35,424 bases of DNA from assembly GCA_900319625.1 (NCBI GenBank), contig ONPD01000015.1, positions 1 to 35,424 on the forward strand, given 5' to 3'. Positions 16,617 to 23,949 of the stretch are shown in pieces. The notes under the pieces were generated by a model. The model did not search any database. It was not told the origin of the DNA and was given only the letters and a program-made list of their open reading frames with translations. Made by a program: the position numbers and the translations under genes. Positions within the stretch are counted from its first letter, which is position 1, and every line of letters starts with the position of its first letter. This DNA is from an uncultured Treponema sp. (GTDB lineage Bacteria; Spirochaetota; Spirochaetia; Treponematales; Treponemataceae).

Positions 16617-17758
16617 CAGAAAATTTATGGACTAAAATCCAGAAAATACAATATAAAGGAACTCCGGTCTTTGGAAGGGACAGTAATCCGCAGAACACCA
16701 GCGAATTTGTGGCGATTACGGGTACTGTCTTATTCTGGCTGCTTGTGCTTTTATTCTTCATTTTTGCAAAGCCTTTTGCCAAAAAGCCTGAGTTCAAGAC
16801 TGTTCAGATTGTGCTTTCTTCAACTCCTGTTGCAAAAACCGAAAAAAAGGAAAGTGCGGCTTCTTCTGCCGCTGCTCAGAAGGCCCAGAGTACAGAAAAG
16901 AAGATAGAAAAGCAGGACCTGAAGACTGTAAAAGAGGAAGCAGCCGCAAGTAAGACGAAAACTGAAAGCAAGCCTAAAACTGAGACTCAGAAGATTGCGG
17001 AAACTCCTAAGAAAGCGCCTGAAAAGCCGGCCAATAAGTCTCCTTCAAAGCCTGCGGAAAGTAAAAAGGCTGCGGCTCCGGCAAAAAATCCGGCTCCTGA
17101 AGCGCCTGTTGAGTATGCAAAGAGTGTAGAAGACTTGATGGCAGAGCAGATGAGCACAACAAAGAAGTCAGCTTCTGATTTCAACTGGGACGCTTTTTCT
17201 GATTCTGATGATGGGGCTTCTTCTTCGGTCAGTCAGCCTCAGAAGGTGGCCGCTGCTTCTACCACCGGCGGTTCCGCTGCCAAAGTTTCGCAGTCTACCG
17301 ATACCGGGGTAGTCAGCCAGACGGAAAGGGACGGCTCTGTAAGCGAAACGGCTTCTTCAAATACTACAGGAAAGCTCAGCGGTGTTCGTAATGCAAAATT
17401 CATAGGAAATGCGGGAACAAGCCATTCTTCGGAACTGACAGCCGGAGTCTCTAACGGAAGCGGAAAAAATCAGTTTGCAATGACAGACGGTTCTTCCCGA
17501 GGCCTTCTTGAGCCGGCAGATCCTAGAATCGACCTGAGCGAGCAGGCTGCCAGCCTGATAGACTCTACAATCAATGTTACGATATTTATTGAAGTTCAGC
17601 CCAGCGGAAACGTTACCAGCGTAGATTTTAATCCGTCTTCGATTGTGCCGCCTCTTGTTCAGTCTGAAATTCGGGCCCAGCTGGTTGGTAAGTGGCGATT
17701 TGAGCGCGCTGATTATTCATCAATGGGAAAATTCCAGTACACAATTAAAAAATTATAA
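16613..17758 (+). CDS. tonB: TonB/TolA-like energy transducer
   Basis: A 381-residue protein with a cytoplasmic N-tail of about 32 residues, one TM helix (ITGTVLFWLLVLLFFIFA, about 35-52), a long Ala/Lys/Pro/Ser-rich periplasmic spacer (about 65-240) and a C-terminal domain (about 300-381) with VTIFIEVQPSGNVTSVDFN and GKWRFERADY, the pattern of TonB C-terminal domains. The 32-residue cytoplasmic tail is longer than in E. coli TonB. It starts inside the exbD stop codon. It should carry energy from ExbBD to an outer-membrane partner, most simply the barrel encoded at 13860. TolA-like function cannot be excluded. Confidence 0.8.
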   Translation: MTENLWTKIQKIQYKGTPVFGRDSNPQNTSEFVAITGTVLFWLLVLLFFIFAKPFAKKPEFKTVQIVLSSTPVAKTEKKESAASSAAAQKAQSTEKKIEKQDLKTVKEEAAASKTKTESKPKTETQKIAETPKKAPEKPANKSPSKPAESKKAAAPAKNPAPEAPVEYAKSVEDLMAEQMSTTKKSASDFNWDAFSDSDDGASSSVSQPQKVAAASTTGGSAAKVSQSTDTGVVSQTERDGSVSETASSNTTGKLSGVRNAKFIGNAGTSHSSELTAGVSNGSGKNQFAMTDGSSRGLLEPADPRIDLSEQAASLIDSTINVTIFIEVQPSGNVTSVDFNPSSIVPPLVQSEIRAQLVGKWRFERADYSSMGKFQYTIKKL

Positions 17759-17770
17759 TTTGAGGTCTTT

Positions 17771-18790
17771 ATGCCAAAAGTAGTTACATTCGGAGAAATT
17801 ATGCTGCGTCTTGCGCCGGAAGGATATCTGCGTTTCCTTCAGGCAGAGCGTTTTTGTGCGACCTACAGCGGGGCAGAGGCTAATGTTGCTGTCAGCCTTG
17901 CAAATTTTGGAATTGACACTGCTTTTGTCACAAGACTTGCAGAAAACGAAATTGGCCAGTGTGCTGTAAATTATTTAAGGCGTTTTGGCGTTGGTACGCA
18001 GTTTATCGTAAGGGGCAGCGGCAGAACCGGCCTGTATTTTCTGGAAAAGGGAGCCGGCACCCGCGCTTCCAAGGTGATTTATGACCGTGCCGGTTCTGCC
18101 GTATCACTTTCCAGTAGCAAGGACTATGACTGGGACAGCATCTTTGACGGCTGCCAGGTTTTCATGCTGTCTGGAATTACCCCTGCACTCAGCGGCAGCC
18201 TTTCGGAAATCTGTCTTCAGGCCTGCGAGATTGCGCAGAAAAAAGGAATAACCGTCGTTTTTGACCTTAATTACCGTAAGAAGCTCTGGACTGCAGAGGA
18301 AGCGGGCAGGACTATGGAAAAAATCTGCCGCCACGTAGATATCTGCATTACAAACGAGGAAGACGCTTCGCTGCTCTTTGGAATTAAAATGCCTCAGAAG
18401 GATTTTGAAAATCTGAATCTTGATGGTTACAGAGATGTTGCGGGCCAGCTTGCGGCACGTTTTGGCTTTAAGAAGGTCTGCATTACACTTCGGGAATCGA
18501 AATCGGCAAGCGTTAACGGCTGGGCCGGGCTTATGCTGGACTCTGACGGCGACTTTTATATCAGTAAAAAATACGAAATCAACATTGTTGACCGGGTTGG
18601 GGCAGGGGATGCCTTTACCGCGGGAATAATTTACGGCGAGCTCAACAAAATGCCTGCCCAGAAGCAGCTTGATTTTGCTGTGGCGGCCGGCTGTCTTAAG
18701 CATACAATCGAAGGCGATTTTAATATGGTCAGCGCAGATGAGGTAATGGCTCTGGCAGGCGGAGAGGTCGGCGGACGCGTTCAAAGATAG
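17771..18790 (+). CDS. kdgK: 2-keto-3-deoxygluconate kinase (PfkB family)
   Basis: A 339-residue PfkB-type sugar kinase. The N-terminal substrate site is TFGEIMLRLAP followed by SGAEANVAVSLANFG; DLNYRKKLW is characteristic of KDG kinases; the C-terminal ATP/anion-hole motif is RVGAGDAFTAG, with the catalytic Asp in GAGD. It phosphorylates 2-keto-3-deoxygluconate to KDPG in uronate/pectin breakdown and modified Entner-Doudoroff routes. GAGG lies 5 bases before the ATG and the gap from tonB is 12 bases, so it is probably co-transcribed with the Ton-like genes. Specificity within the PfkB family is inferred from motifs. Confidence 0.8.
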   Translation: MPKVVTFGEIMLRLAPEGYLRFLQAERFCATYSGAEANVAVSLANFGIDTAFVTRLAENEIGQCAVNYLRRFGVGTQFIVRGSGRTGLYFLEKGAGTRASKVIYDRAGSAVSLSSSKDYDWDSIFDGCQVFMLSGITPALSGSLSEICLQACEIAQKKGITVVFDLNYRKKLWTAEEAGRTMEKICRHVDICITNEEDASLLFGIKMPQKDFENLNLDGYRDVAGQLAARFGFKKVCITLRESKSASVNGWAGLMLDSDGDFYISKKYEINIVDRVGAGDAFTAGIIYGELNKMPAQKQLDFAVAAGCLKHTIEGDFNMVSADEVMALAGGEVGGRVQR

Positions 18791-18822
18791 CCTTTTCAAT
18801 CCCTTAGGTCTTAAAATATTAC

Positions 18823-18892
18823 AACAAATTGTTCTAAATTTGCCTGCATTTTGAATTTAAAGTTTTACAATTAAAAAATAGTGGTTTATAAT
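18823..18892 (+). promoter_or_regulatory. cheR promoter with upstream palindrome, predicts leaderless mRNA
   Basis: TTTACA at 18864-18869, a 17-base spacer, and consensus TATAAT at 18887-18892. The cheR ATG is seven bases after the -10 box, so transcription should begin at or next to the start codon, and no Shine-Dalgarno site is present. An 11-base palindrome, AACAAATTGTT, lies at 18823-18833, about 30 bases upstream of the -35 box, and could be a regulator site. The promoter is sigma70-like, not the flagellar sigma28 type. Confidence 0.7.
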
Positions 18893-18899
18893 TTTACTT

Positions 18900-19727
18900 A
18901 TGTTAGAAGTACTTAATGATGCAGACTACGAACTTTTTCGAAAGGTCATTTACGACGAAAGCGGAATTACTTTTTCTGCAACAAACAGGTCAATTCTCGA
19001 TAGCCGAATAAAGGAGCTTCTTCGCAAGAAGAATATGTCGACTCCTCAGGAATATTATGCTTTGATTACTAAGAGCACCGAGGAAATGAAGGAGATGCTG
19101 GATGCGGTTACAACAAACCTTACCCGCTTCTTCCGAAACCAGCCTCATTTTGATGCTTTTATTAATTACGTAATTCCTCAGATTATCGAATATAAGAAGA
19201 GTAAAAATTCTTTTGATAAGACTATTAAAATCTGGAGTGCAGGATGTTCAACCGGTGAGGAGCCTTATACCCTGGCTATGATTATGAAGGAAATCTGTCC
19301 TTTGGGATGGGATTTCCAGATTACGGCTTCGGATATTTCCCTCAAATGTCTTATGACTGCTCAGACTGGTTTCTATGCCGACAACAAGATTGACGGTATT
19401 CCTGAAAACTATCTTCAGAAGTATTTTACCAAGGTCGATGGCGGCTATCAGGTAAACAAGGATTTGCAGGCAAAAATCAAGTTCGACTACCATAACCTTA
19501 AAAACGATTCTGGTGCGCGTAACCTTGATGTTGTTTTCTGCCGTAACGTTCTTATTTACTTCGATGAACCTGCTCAGCTCAAGGTAATCGATAACTTCTG
19601 GAACTCAATGGCTGCACATTCGTATTTGTACATCGGACACTCAGAATCATTGTTCGGTATGAATACTAAATTTGAATTCTTAAAGACTCAGTGGGCATGT
19701 TTGTACCGCAAACTGCTCGCTAACTAA
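18900..19727 (+). CDS. cheR: Chemotaxis protein methyltransferase CheR
   Basis: A 275-residue CheR. An N-terminal helical domain (about 1-75) is followed by the SAM-binding methyltransferase domain with IWSAGCSTGEEPYTLAMIM and LDVVFCRNVLIYFD. It methylates glutamates of chemoreceptors in the cytoplasm, using S-adenosylmethionine. No C-terminal TPR or receptor-binding extension is present. cheB follows 55 bases later in the same direction, so methylation and demethylation enzymes are made together. The start has no ribosome site and appears leaderless. Confidence 0.95.
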   Translation: MLEVLNDADYELFRKVIYDESGITFSATNRSILDSRIKELLRKKNMSTPQEYYALITKSTEEMKEMLDAVTTNLTRFFRNQPHFDAFINYVIPQIIEYKKSKNSFDKTIKIWSAGCSTGEEPYTLAMIMKEICPLGWDFQITASDISLKCLMTAQTGFYADNKIDGIPENYLQKYFTKVDGGYQVNKDLQAKIKFDYHNLKNDSGARNLDVVFCRNVLIYFDEPAQLKVIDNFWNSMAAHSYLYIGHSESLFGMNTKFEFLKTQWACLYRKLLAN

Positions 19728-19782
19728 AAAAAGTCCAATAAAGCTCTAATCAGCTAAAACTACTATCTGAGAGGTAACTGCA

Positions 19783-20979
19783 ATGGATGACATTTCGGTA
19801 TTGGTTTGTGATGACTCCGCGCTTATGAGAAACCTGATTGGTCGTATTGTTGATGAAACGACTGGTCTTAAAGTTTGCGGAAAGGCAGAAAATGGACAGG
19901 ATTTGCTTGATAAAATTCCACAGTGCAATCCTGATGTAATTCTTCTTGATATTGAAATGCCGGTTATGAACGGCGTTGAATTCCTTAAGAAGAGAAAGGA
20001 ACTTAAAATTAAGGTTCCTGTAATTATTCTTTCAAGTGTTGCAACAGAAGGGGCCAAGGTAACTATTCAGTGTCTTGAACTTGGTGCTTCGGACTTTATT
20101 ACAAAGCCGGGTGGATCTTCTGTTACCCTTAAAATTGCTGACGTTTCAAGTGAAATCATTGAATACATTGCTTCTTATGGTGGTGCTTACGCAAGTGCAC
20201 ACGGAAAGCAGATTCCTGAGGCTGATTATTTTACTCAGCAGGTAAAACTGCGTGAGGCTCAGCGTCAGGTTGTTCTTAAGAAAGGTGAAGAAGCTGCAAA
20301 GAACTTCACTATTCAAAAGACAGATCTTCCTGCTTCTGCACTCTGGTCTAAGCCGAAGGTTAAGGAACCTGTAACTGTTACTCCAGTCCGCTCCGGCGGC
20401 AAGATTGAACTAATCGCAATCGGAATTTCTACCGGTGGTCCAAATGCCCTTCGTGATGTATTCAAGATGATTGATCCGCGCTTAAAGCAGCCTGTAATGG
20501 TTGTTCAGCATATGCCTGCAGGCTTTACAAAAGAGTTTGCGGCAAGCTTGAATAATATCTGTCCGCTGGCAGTTTCTGAGGGTGTGGACGGCGAAAAGAT
20601 TGAAGGCGGACACGTTTACATTGCTCCGGGCGGATATCATATGTTCGTAGAGCATCGCCCTGACGGAAATTATGTAAAACTCAGTCAGGACGAGCAGAGA
20701 AACGGTCACAGACCTTCTGCTGACGTTCTTTTTGAATCGGTTGCAAAGATTTACCAGAATAACGCTCTGGGTGTAATTATGACCGGTATGGGACGCGATG
20801 GTGCCGCAGAGCTTGCAGAAATGCGAAAGCAGGGTGCCTGGACTCTGGGTCAGGATCAGGCTTCAAGTATTGTTTACGGAATGCCTAAAGTTGCCTTTGA
20901 GCTTGGCGGCGTTCAGAAGCAGGTTGGCTTGATGCAGATGGCTGATGAGATTTCAAAATTAGCAAGAGAGCACTGTTAA
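19783..20979 (+). CDS. cheB: Chemotaxis response regulator methylesterase CheB
   Basis: A 398-residue CheB. The receiver domain (1-125) has Asp10/Asp11, phosphoacceptor Asp56 in LLDIEMP, and Lys108 in TKPGG. A long linker of about 75 residues leads to the methylesterase/deamidase domain with Ser216 (ISTGGP), His243 (VQHMPAGF) and Asp339 (MTGMGRDGA), matching the known catalytic triad. It removes methyl groups from chemoreceptors when phosphorylated by CheA. GAGAGG lies 8 bases before the ATG. The gene ends at a terminator. Confidence 0.97.
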   Translation: MDDISVLVCDDSALMRNLIGRIVDETTGLKVCGKAENGQDLLDKIPQCNPDVILLDIEMPVMNGVEFLKKRKELKIKVPVIILSSVATEGAKVTIQCLELGASDFITKPGGSSVTLKIADVSSEIIEYIASYGGAYASAHGKQIPEADYFTQQVKLREAQRQVVLKKGEEAAKNFTIQKTDLPASALWSKPKVKEPVTVTPVRSGGKIELIAIGISTGGPNALRDVFKMIDPRLKQPVMVVQHMPAGFTKEFAASLNNICPLAVSEGVDGEKIEGGHVYIAPGGYHMFVEHRPDGNYVKLSQDEQRNGHRPSADVLFESVAKIYQNNALGVIMTGMGRDGAAELAEMRKQGAWTLGQDQASSIVYGMPKVAFELGGVQKQVGLMQMADEISKLAREHC

Positions 20980-20986
20980 TTTTACA

Positions 20987-21013
20987 AGCGGGGCGTAAGG
21001 CTCCGCTTTTTTT
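20987..21013 (+). terminator. Terminator after cheB
   Basis: AGCGGGGC at 20987-20994 and GCTCCGCT at 21000-21007 form a stem with one wobble pair and a 5-base loop, followed by T's at 21007-21013. The T-run touches the stop codon of the convergent gene at 21012. Confidence 0.85.
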
Positions 21014-21329
21014 ATGCCTGGGAGTTTTCTTCCGGGGATTTTACTATGATTTTCATAATCGGGTTTGTATCGCGGGAAAAGACAAAAATAATAAGAGTCG
21101 GGATAGCGAAGAAAATCAGGGTGATAATGAACTTTGCAGTTTCCGTTATTTCTTCATCACTAATTTTTGAATAGAGGGAAGGCGCAAGGTACCAGCCCGC
21201 AAAGGCGGCCGCAATAGGCAGCAGCAGGCAGAGGGTGTGGCCTAAACGCTGCTTCCAGGTGCGGTGCAGGTTTTTCTCGATTATAAAGCCTTTTATTTTA
21301 TGTTCAATTCTTGCAGTTTTTTTAAACAT
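21012..21329 (-). CDS. Small two-helix membrane protein, unknown function
   Basis: A 105-residue protein with two TM helices, about residues 32-50 (TLCLLLPIAAAFAGWYLA) and about 65-84 (AKFIITLIFFAIPTLIIFVF), and charged ends. AGGAG lies 7 bases upstream of the ATG. The start is 36 bases inside the end of the TPR gene, an unusually long overlap, but the ribosome site supports it. It is the last gene of the polyprenyl synthetase-TPR transcript. I do not recognise the family. Confidence 0.65.
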   Translation of the reverse strand: MFKKTARIEHKIKGFIIEKNLHRTWKQRLGHTLCLLLPIAAAFAGWYLAPSLYSKISDEEITETAKFIITLIFFAIPTLIIFVFSRDTNPIMKIIVKSPEENSQA

Positions 21330-21820
21330 TCTGCTTCTCCTGCGGCGTTACCGAGCACGTTGTAGGTGTCTTTAAGATTAAAAAGGGCGTCTTCATAATA
21401 AGGATTGATATAGACAGCCTGTTCAAAAAATTCTGCCGCTGATTCGTAATCTTCTGTCTGGAAGCATTTTACTCCCAGCAGGTTCCATAAATGTGTATCG
21501 AGGGGATTGTAATCAAGTTCTTCTTCACAGATTTCCTGTACAAGATTGAAGTGCTTAGCGGTGAGGGCAATCTGTGCGTAGGTTTCAGCTACATCATCGT
21601 TGTGAGGAGCAATAGCGTAGGCGCGGGCAAGGCAGTCCAGTGCTGATTTAAGGTTGCCCATGTCGCGGTAGGTGACGCCCATATTAAACCAGAGAAGATA
21701 GTTGTTCTGGTCAATCGTGAGGGCACGTTTATAGCAGGCTATAGCTTCGTTGAAGTGGCCGTCAGAGGCGAGATGAATTGCTTCGTTATTGAGCTTATCT
21801 GGCTGTTCTATTGCTGGCAT
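21293..21820 (-). CDS. Cytoplasmic TPR protein
   Basis: A 175-residue protein made almost wholly of tetratricopeptide repeats, for example NEAIACYKRALTIDQNNYLL, SALDCLARAYAIAPHN and SAAEFFEQAVYINPYYEDAL. There is no signal peptide, so it is probably cytoplasmic. Its ATG overlaps the polyprenyl synthetase stop codon by one base (TAATG), indicating translational coupling. It is likely to be a protein-protein adaptor; no partner can be named from the sequence. Confidence 0.75.
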   Translation of the reverse strand: MPAIEQPDKLNNEAIHLASDGHFNEAIACYKRALTIDQNNYLLWFNMGVTYRDMGNLKSALDCLARAYAIAPHNDDVAETYAQIALTAKHFNLVQEICEEELDYNPLDTHLWNLLGVKCFQTEDYESAAEFFEQAVYINPYYEDALFNLKDTYNVLGNAAGEAECLKKLQELNIK

Positions 21821-22866
21821 TAGCGGAAATCCTTTGGAATCATCGATGTAAATAATTCTGAAATCAAATCAGAATTGAAGAAGACCAGGTTTTCTGAAAT
21901 CACTTTTCTGCCTTCTTCTGCGGCGTCCTTTATGCAGCCGCTTTTTTCCAGAAGGGAAATGCATTTTTCTACGGCAGGGGAATCAATTCCTTCTTTTGCT
22001 GCCTGCTCCATAAGCCCTGCAATTTCCTTTGCGTCCTGCGGACATTTTTCCAGGTGAATAAGAACCGGAAGGCTCTTTTTTCCTTCAACAATGTCATCCC
22101 CACGCTTTTTGCCTGGGTTTCCGCTTGTGAGGTTGATTACATCATCAATAATCTGAAAGCCCATTCCTATGTTAGCTGCGGTTTCTCCGGCCTTTTCTGC
22201 TTCTTCCAGGCTTGCGCCTCCTGCCAGATAGCCGATTTTCGCAGCCATGCTTGCAAGGGTTCCTGTTTTACAGCGTACCATACCCTGATATTCTTCCTTT
22301 GTTGGGAAAAGGCTAGGCGTTCTGTGCCAGAAAATATCCATTGCCTGACCCAGGTGAAGGCGGCGTAGTTCGTTTGTATAGACCTTATAAAGTTCAAGCT
22401 TTTTTTCGTCATCGATATCCAGCTGGTTAATGCATACAGGAGCTTCAAAATACAACCAGCTTGCGGCATTGAGGGCTGTGTCCAGTCCATAGGTAATGTG
22501 GGCTGCAGGCTTTCCCCGTCGCAGGTCGGCGCTGTCTTCTATGTCATCGTGGATGAGGCTTGCGGTATGAACAAACTCTACCAGCGGAGTTAGTCCGTAG
22601 GCCTGCTCTTCTGAAAGTGTCTTTGTACCATTTAGCTTACTTTGAATTTCGTAGCATAAAATCAAGAAAAGGGGGCGCCAGCGTTTTCCGCCAAGGTCAA
22701 TAAGATTTTTATTTGGAGTGATTAAGTTTTGAATATAATTTTTTGTGATTGCCTGATAAAGAGTTCCGAAAGAGGCATTCTGCCATTCGTTTGAAAATTC
22801 CAGACTGAGAGCCTTGTTAAGTGAGTCCTCTATTTTTGTGAGCCTGTTTAAAAGTTCCTGATTCAT
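21820..22866 (-). CDS. Polyprenyl (trans-isoprenyl) diphosphate synthase
   Basis: A 348-residue polyprenyl synthetase. GGKRWRP is at 59-65, the first Asp-rich motif DDIED at 107-111 followed by LRRGKPAAH, and the second motif IIDDVIN near 240 with Asn in place of the last Asp. It condenses isopentenyl diphosphate onto allylic diphosphates with Mg2+. Whether it makes a C15/C20 product or a longer quinone/lipid-carrier chain cannot be settled from the motifs. I choose the ATG at 22866 over an upstream ATG at 22893 because a TATAAT box lies six bases before it, which puts the upstream codon outside the transcript. Confidence 0.85.
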   Translation of the reverse strand: MNQELLNRLTKIEDSLNKALSLEFSNEWQNASFGTLYQAITKNYIQNLITPNKNLIDLGGKRWRPLFLILCYEIQSKLNGTKTLSEEQAYGLTPLVEFVHTASLIHDDIEDSADLRRGKPAAHITYGLDTALNAASWLYFEAPVCINQLDIDDEKKLELYKVYTNELRRLHLGQAMDIFWHRTPSLFPTKEEYQGMVRCKTGTLASMAAKIGYLAGGASLEEAEKAGETAANIGMGFQIIDDVINLTSGNPGKKRGDDIVEGKKSLPVLIHLEKCPQDAKEIAGLMEQAAKEGIDSPAVEKCISLLEKSGCIKDAAEEGRKVISENLVFFNSDLISELFTSMIPKDFR

Positions 22867-22872
22867 AATTAA

Positions 22873-22901
22873 ATTATATAAAAGAATTGACAAAAAAACA
22901 A
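22873..22901 (-). promoter_or_regulatory. Promoter of the polyprenyl synthetase operon, predicts leaderless mRNA
   Basis: On the minus strand, TTGTTT (22901-22896), a 17-base spacer and TATAAT (22878-22873). The ATG begins six bases after the -10 box and there is no Shine-Dalgarno sequence. The -35 box is weak (3 of 6), the -10 box is consensus. Confidence 0.55.
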
Positions 22902-22919
22902 ATCCTCGAATTTTTGAAG

Positions 22920-23222
22920 TTATTCACACTTTATTAACATCTATTCACGGAATTTCCACAAGTTATCCACAATAACCGGTTGCCGCTGTGGATAAAAAAT
23001 GTGTCAATAGAATTTGAAAAAAAATTACAGAAAGTTATGAAAATATTTATAAAAATGACCTAAATGTATATATTATCTAGAATTAAAAGATTAATAAAAT
23101 TCTTAGTATAGTAGTTTATTCAGTAAACTTTGTTATTTTTATGTTTCACATGTTATATTTGTGAAACATTTTCAGCAATTTATCCACAAGTTATCCACAT
23201 TTAAAAACGAGCATGTGGATAA
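22920..23222. other. Origin-like cluster of DnaA boxes in a gene-free A+T-rich region
   Basis: This gene-free stretch holds six perfect matches to the DnaA box TTATNCACA: TTATTCACA at 22920, TTATCCACA at 22963, 23180 and 23191, and the reverse form TGTGGATAA at 22987 and 23214. There are weaker copies at 22942 and 22952. The boxes form two modules with the same layout: two forward boxes 11 bases apart, then one inverted box 23-24 bases later, followed by an A-run. The roughly 180 bases between modules are very A+T-rich and could be the unwinding region. Such bipartite clusters are typical of bacterial oriC, although no dnaA, dnaN or rpmH gene is in the window. A DnaA-titration site is the main alternative. 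Confidence 0.65.
23141..23169. repeat. Inverted repeat with split parS-like half-sites
   Basis: ATGTTTCACA at 23141-23150 and its exact complement TGTGAAACAT at 23160-23169 are separated by nine bases. The inner sequences TGTTTCAC and GTGAAACA are the two exact halves of the ParB/Spo0J site parS (TGTTTCACGTGAAACA), which is normally uninterrupted. It sits between the two DnaA-box modules. Confidence 0.55.
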
Positions 23223-23257
23223 AAAAAAGGCGTTCCTCCGGTCTGGAAGAACGCCTT
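23221..23257 (-). terminator. Terminator of the STAS/zinc-ribbon gene
   Basis: AAGGCGTTC at 23227-23235 pairs with GAACGCCTT at 23249-23257, with an inner TCC/GGA extension across a one-base mismatch. The A-run at 23221-23228 becomes the U-tract on the minus strand. It ends directly against the last DnaA box. Confidence 0.85.
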
Positions 23258-23276
23258 AAATAAATCAAATTAATGT

Positions 23277-23831
23277 CTAACCCAGTGTAACTTCACCAGC
23301 TTCGTTGATTGCAAGAATCGAACGGCAGCCTGAACAGCGGAAGCGGCCGGCTTTTGTAGCACGGAGCTTTTTGTTGCATACAGGGCAGGAAATAATCAGC
23401 GGGAATGATGAAGCGGCACCTGAGCTTTCTCCTGCATTGAAGTAAGCAACGGCCTCATCTGCTGAATTTTTAATATTAAAGAACTGAGAGAAACCAAGAA
23501 GCTGGAATACCTCATAAACCTTTGGCTGGATTTCCAGAAGAACAACGTCTCCGTTCTTTGGTTTTACAATTTTAAGGAAAACAGTAAAAGAGCCAATACC
23601 TGTAGATGATACATAGTTCAATGCAGAACAGTTGAAAATCAGATTAATGTAACCTGCTTCAATGACCTTTGTAATCTGCTTCTGGAAGAAACTGGAATTA
23701 TAGGTGTCTATGTACCCGTTCAAATAAATAAAAATTCCGCGGTTGATGCCATCGGCCTTTTTAAGCGCAATAGAAAGACTGTCGTCTTTTTCGTTGTCAA
23801 AACCTGGAATAATTGAATTATTGCTGTCCAT
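23277..23831 (-). CDS. STAS-domain (anti-sigma antagonist-like) protein with C-terminal zinc ribbon
   Basis: A 184-residue protein. Residues about 30-132 form a STAS domain like SpoIIAA, with FIYLNGYIDTYN and the phosphosite region NYVSSTGIGSF (candidate Ser75/Ser76). After a short linker, Cys149, 152, 166 and 169 (CPVC...CSGC) form a four-cysteine zinc ribbon. SpoIIAA proteins bind partner anti-sigma kinases in a phosphorylation-dependent way; no such kinase is nearby. AAGG lies about 7-10 bases before the ATG. It is monocistronic with its own terminator. The ribbon could bind nucleic acid or a protein partner; this is inferred. Confidence 0.8.
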   Translation of the reverse strand: MDSNNSIIPGFDNEKDDSLSIALKKADGINRGIFIYLNGYIDTYNSSFFQKQITKVIEAGYINLIFNCSALNYVSSTGIGSFTVFLKIVKPKNGDVVLLEIQPKVYEVFQLLGFSQFFNIKNSADEAVAYFNAGESSGAASSFPLIISCPVCNKKLRATKAGRFRCSGCRSILAINEAGEVTLG

Positions 23832-23901
23832 CTAAAACCTTACCTATTACAATATTCTAACATCAATTATATCTAACAATTCTATTTTCTGTCAAATTGT
23901 T

Positions 23902-23930
23902 TTAACATTATTCAAAAATCAACCGATAAT
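23902..23930 (+). promoter_or_regulatory. Promoter of the membrane-protein pair
   Basis: TTAACA at 23902-23907, a 17-base spacer and GATAAT at 23925-23930. The ATG follows 19 bases later, leaving a leader of about 12 bases with a weak AGGA at 23937-23940. Confidence 0.5.
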
Positions 23931-23949
23931 TTATATAGGAAATTCGCGG

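Noticed and set aside
15572..17758. Tol-Pal system (TolQ-TolR-TolA)
   Set aside because: tolB and pal are absent and the third protein ends in a TonB-like domain. The assignment is not fully secure because ExbB/TolQ and ExbD/TolR are close relatives.
18104..18799. Open frame of 231 codons opposite kdgK
   Set aside because: kdgK has full PfkB motifs on the other strand; the antisense translation has none.
18863..18899. Flagellar sigma28-type promoter for cheR
   Set aside because: There is no GCCGATAA-like -10 element; the TTTACA/TATAAT pair fits the housekeeping sigma factor.
22920..23222. Canonical intact parS site
   Set aside because: The two half-sites are exact but separated by 11 bases, so it is reported as a split site only.
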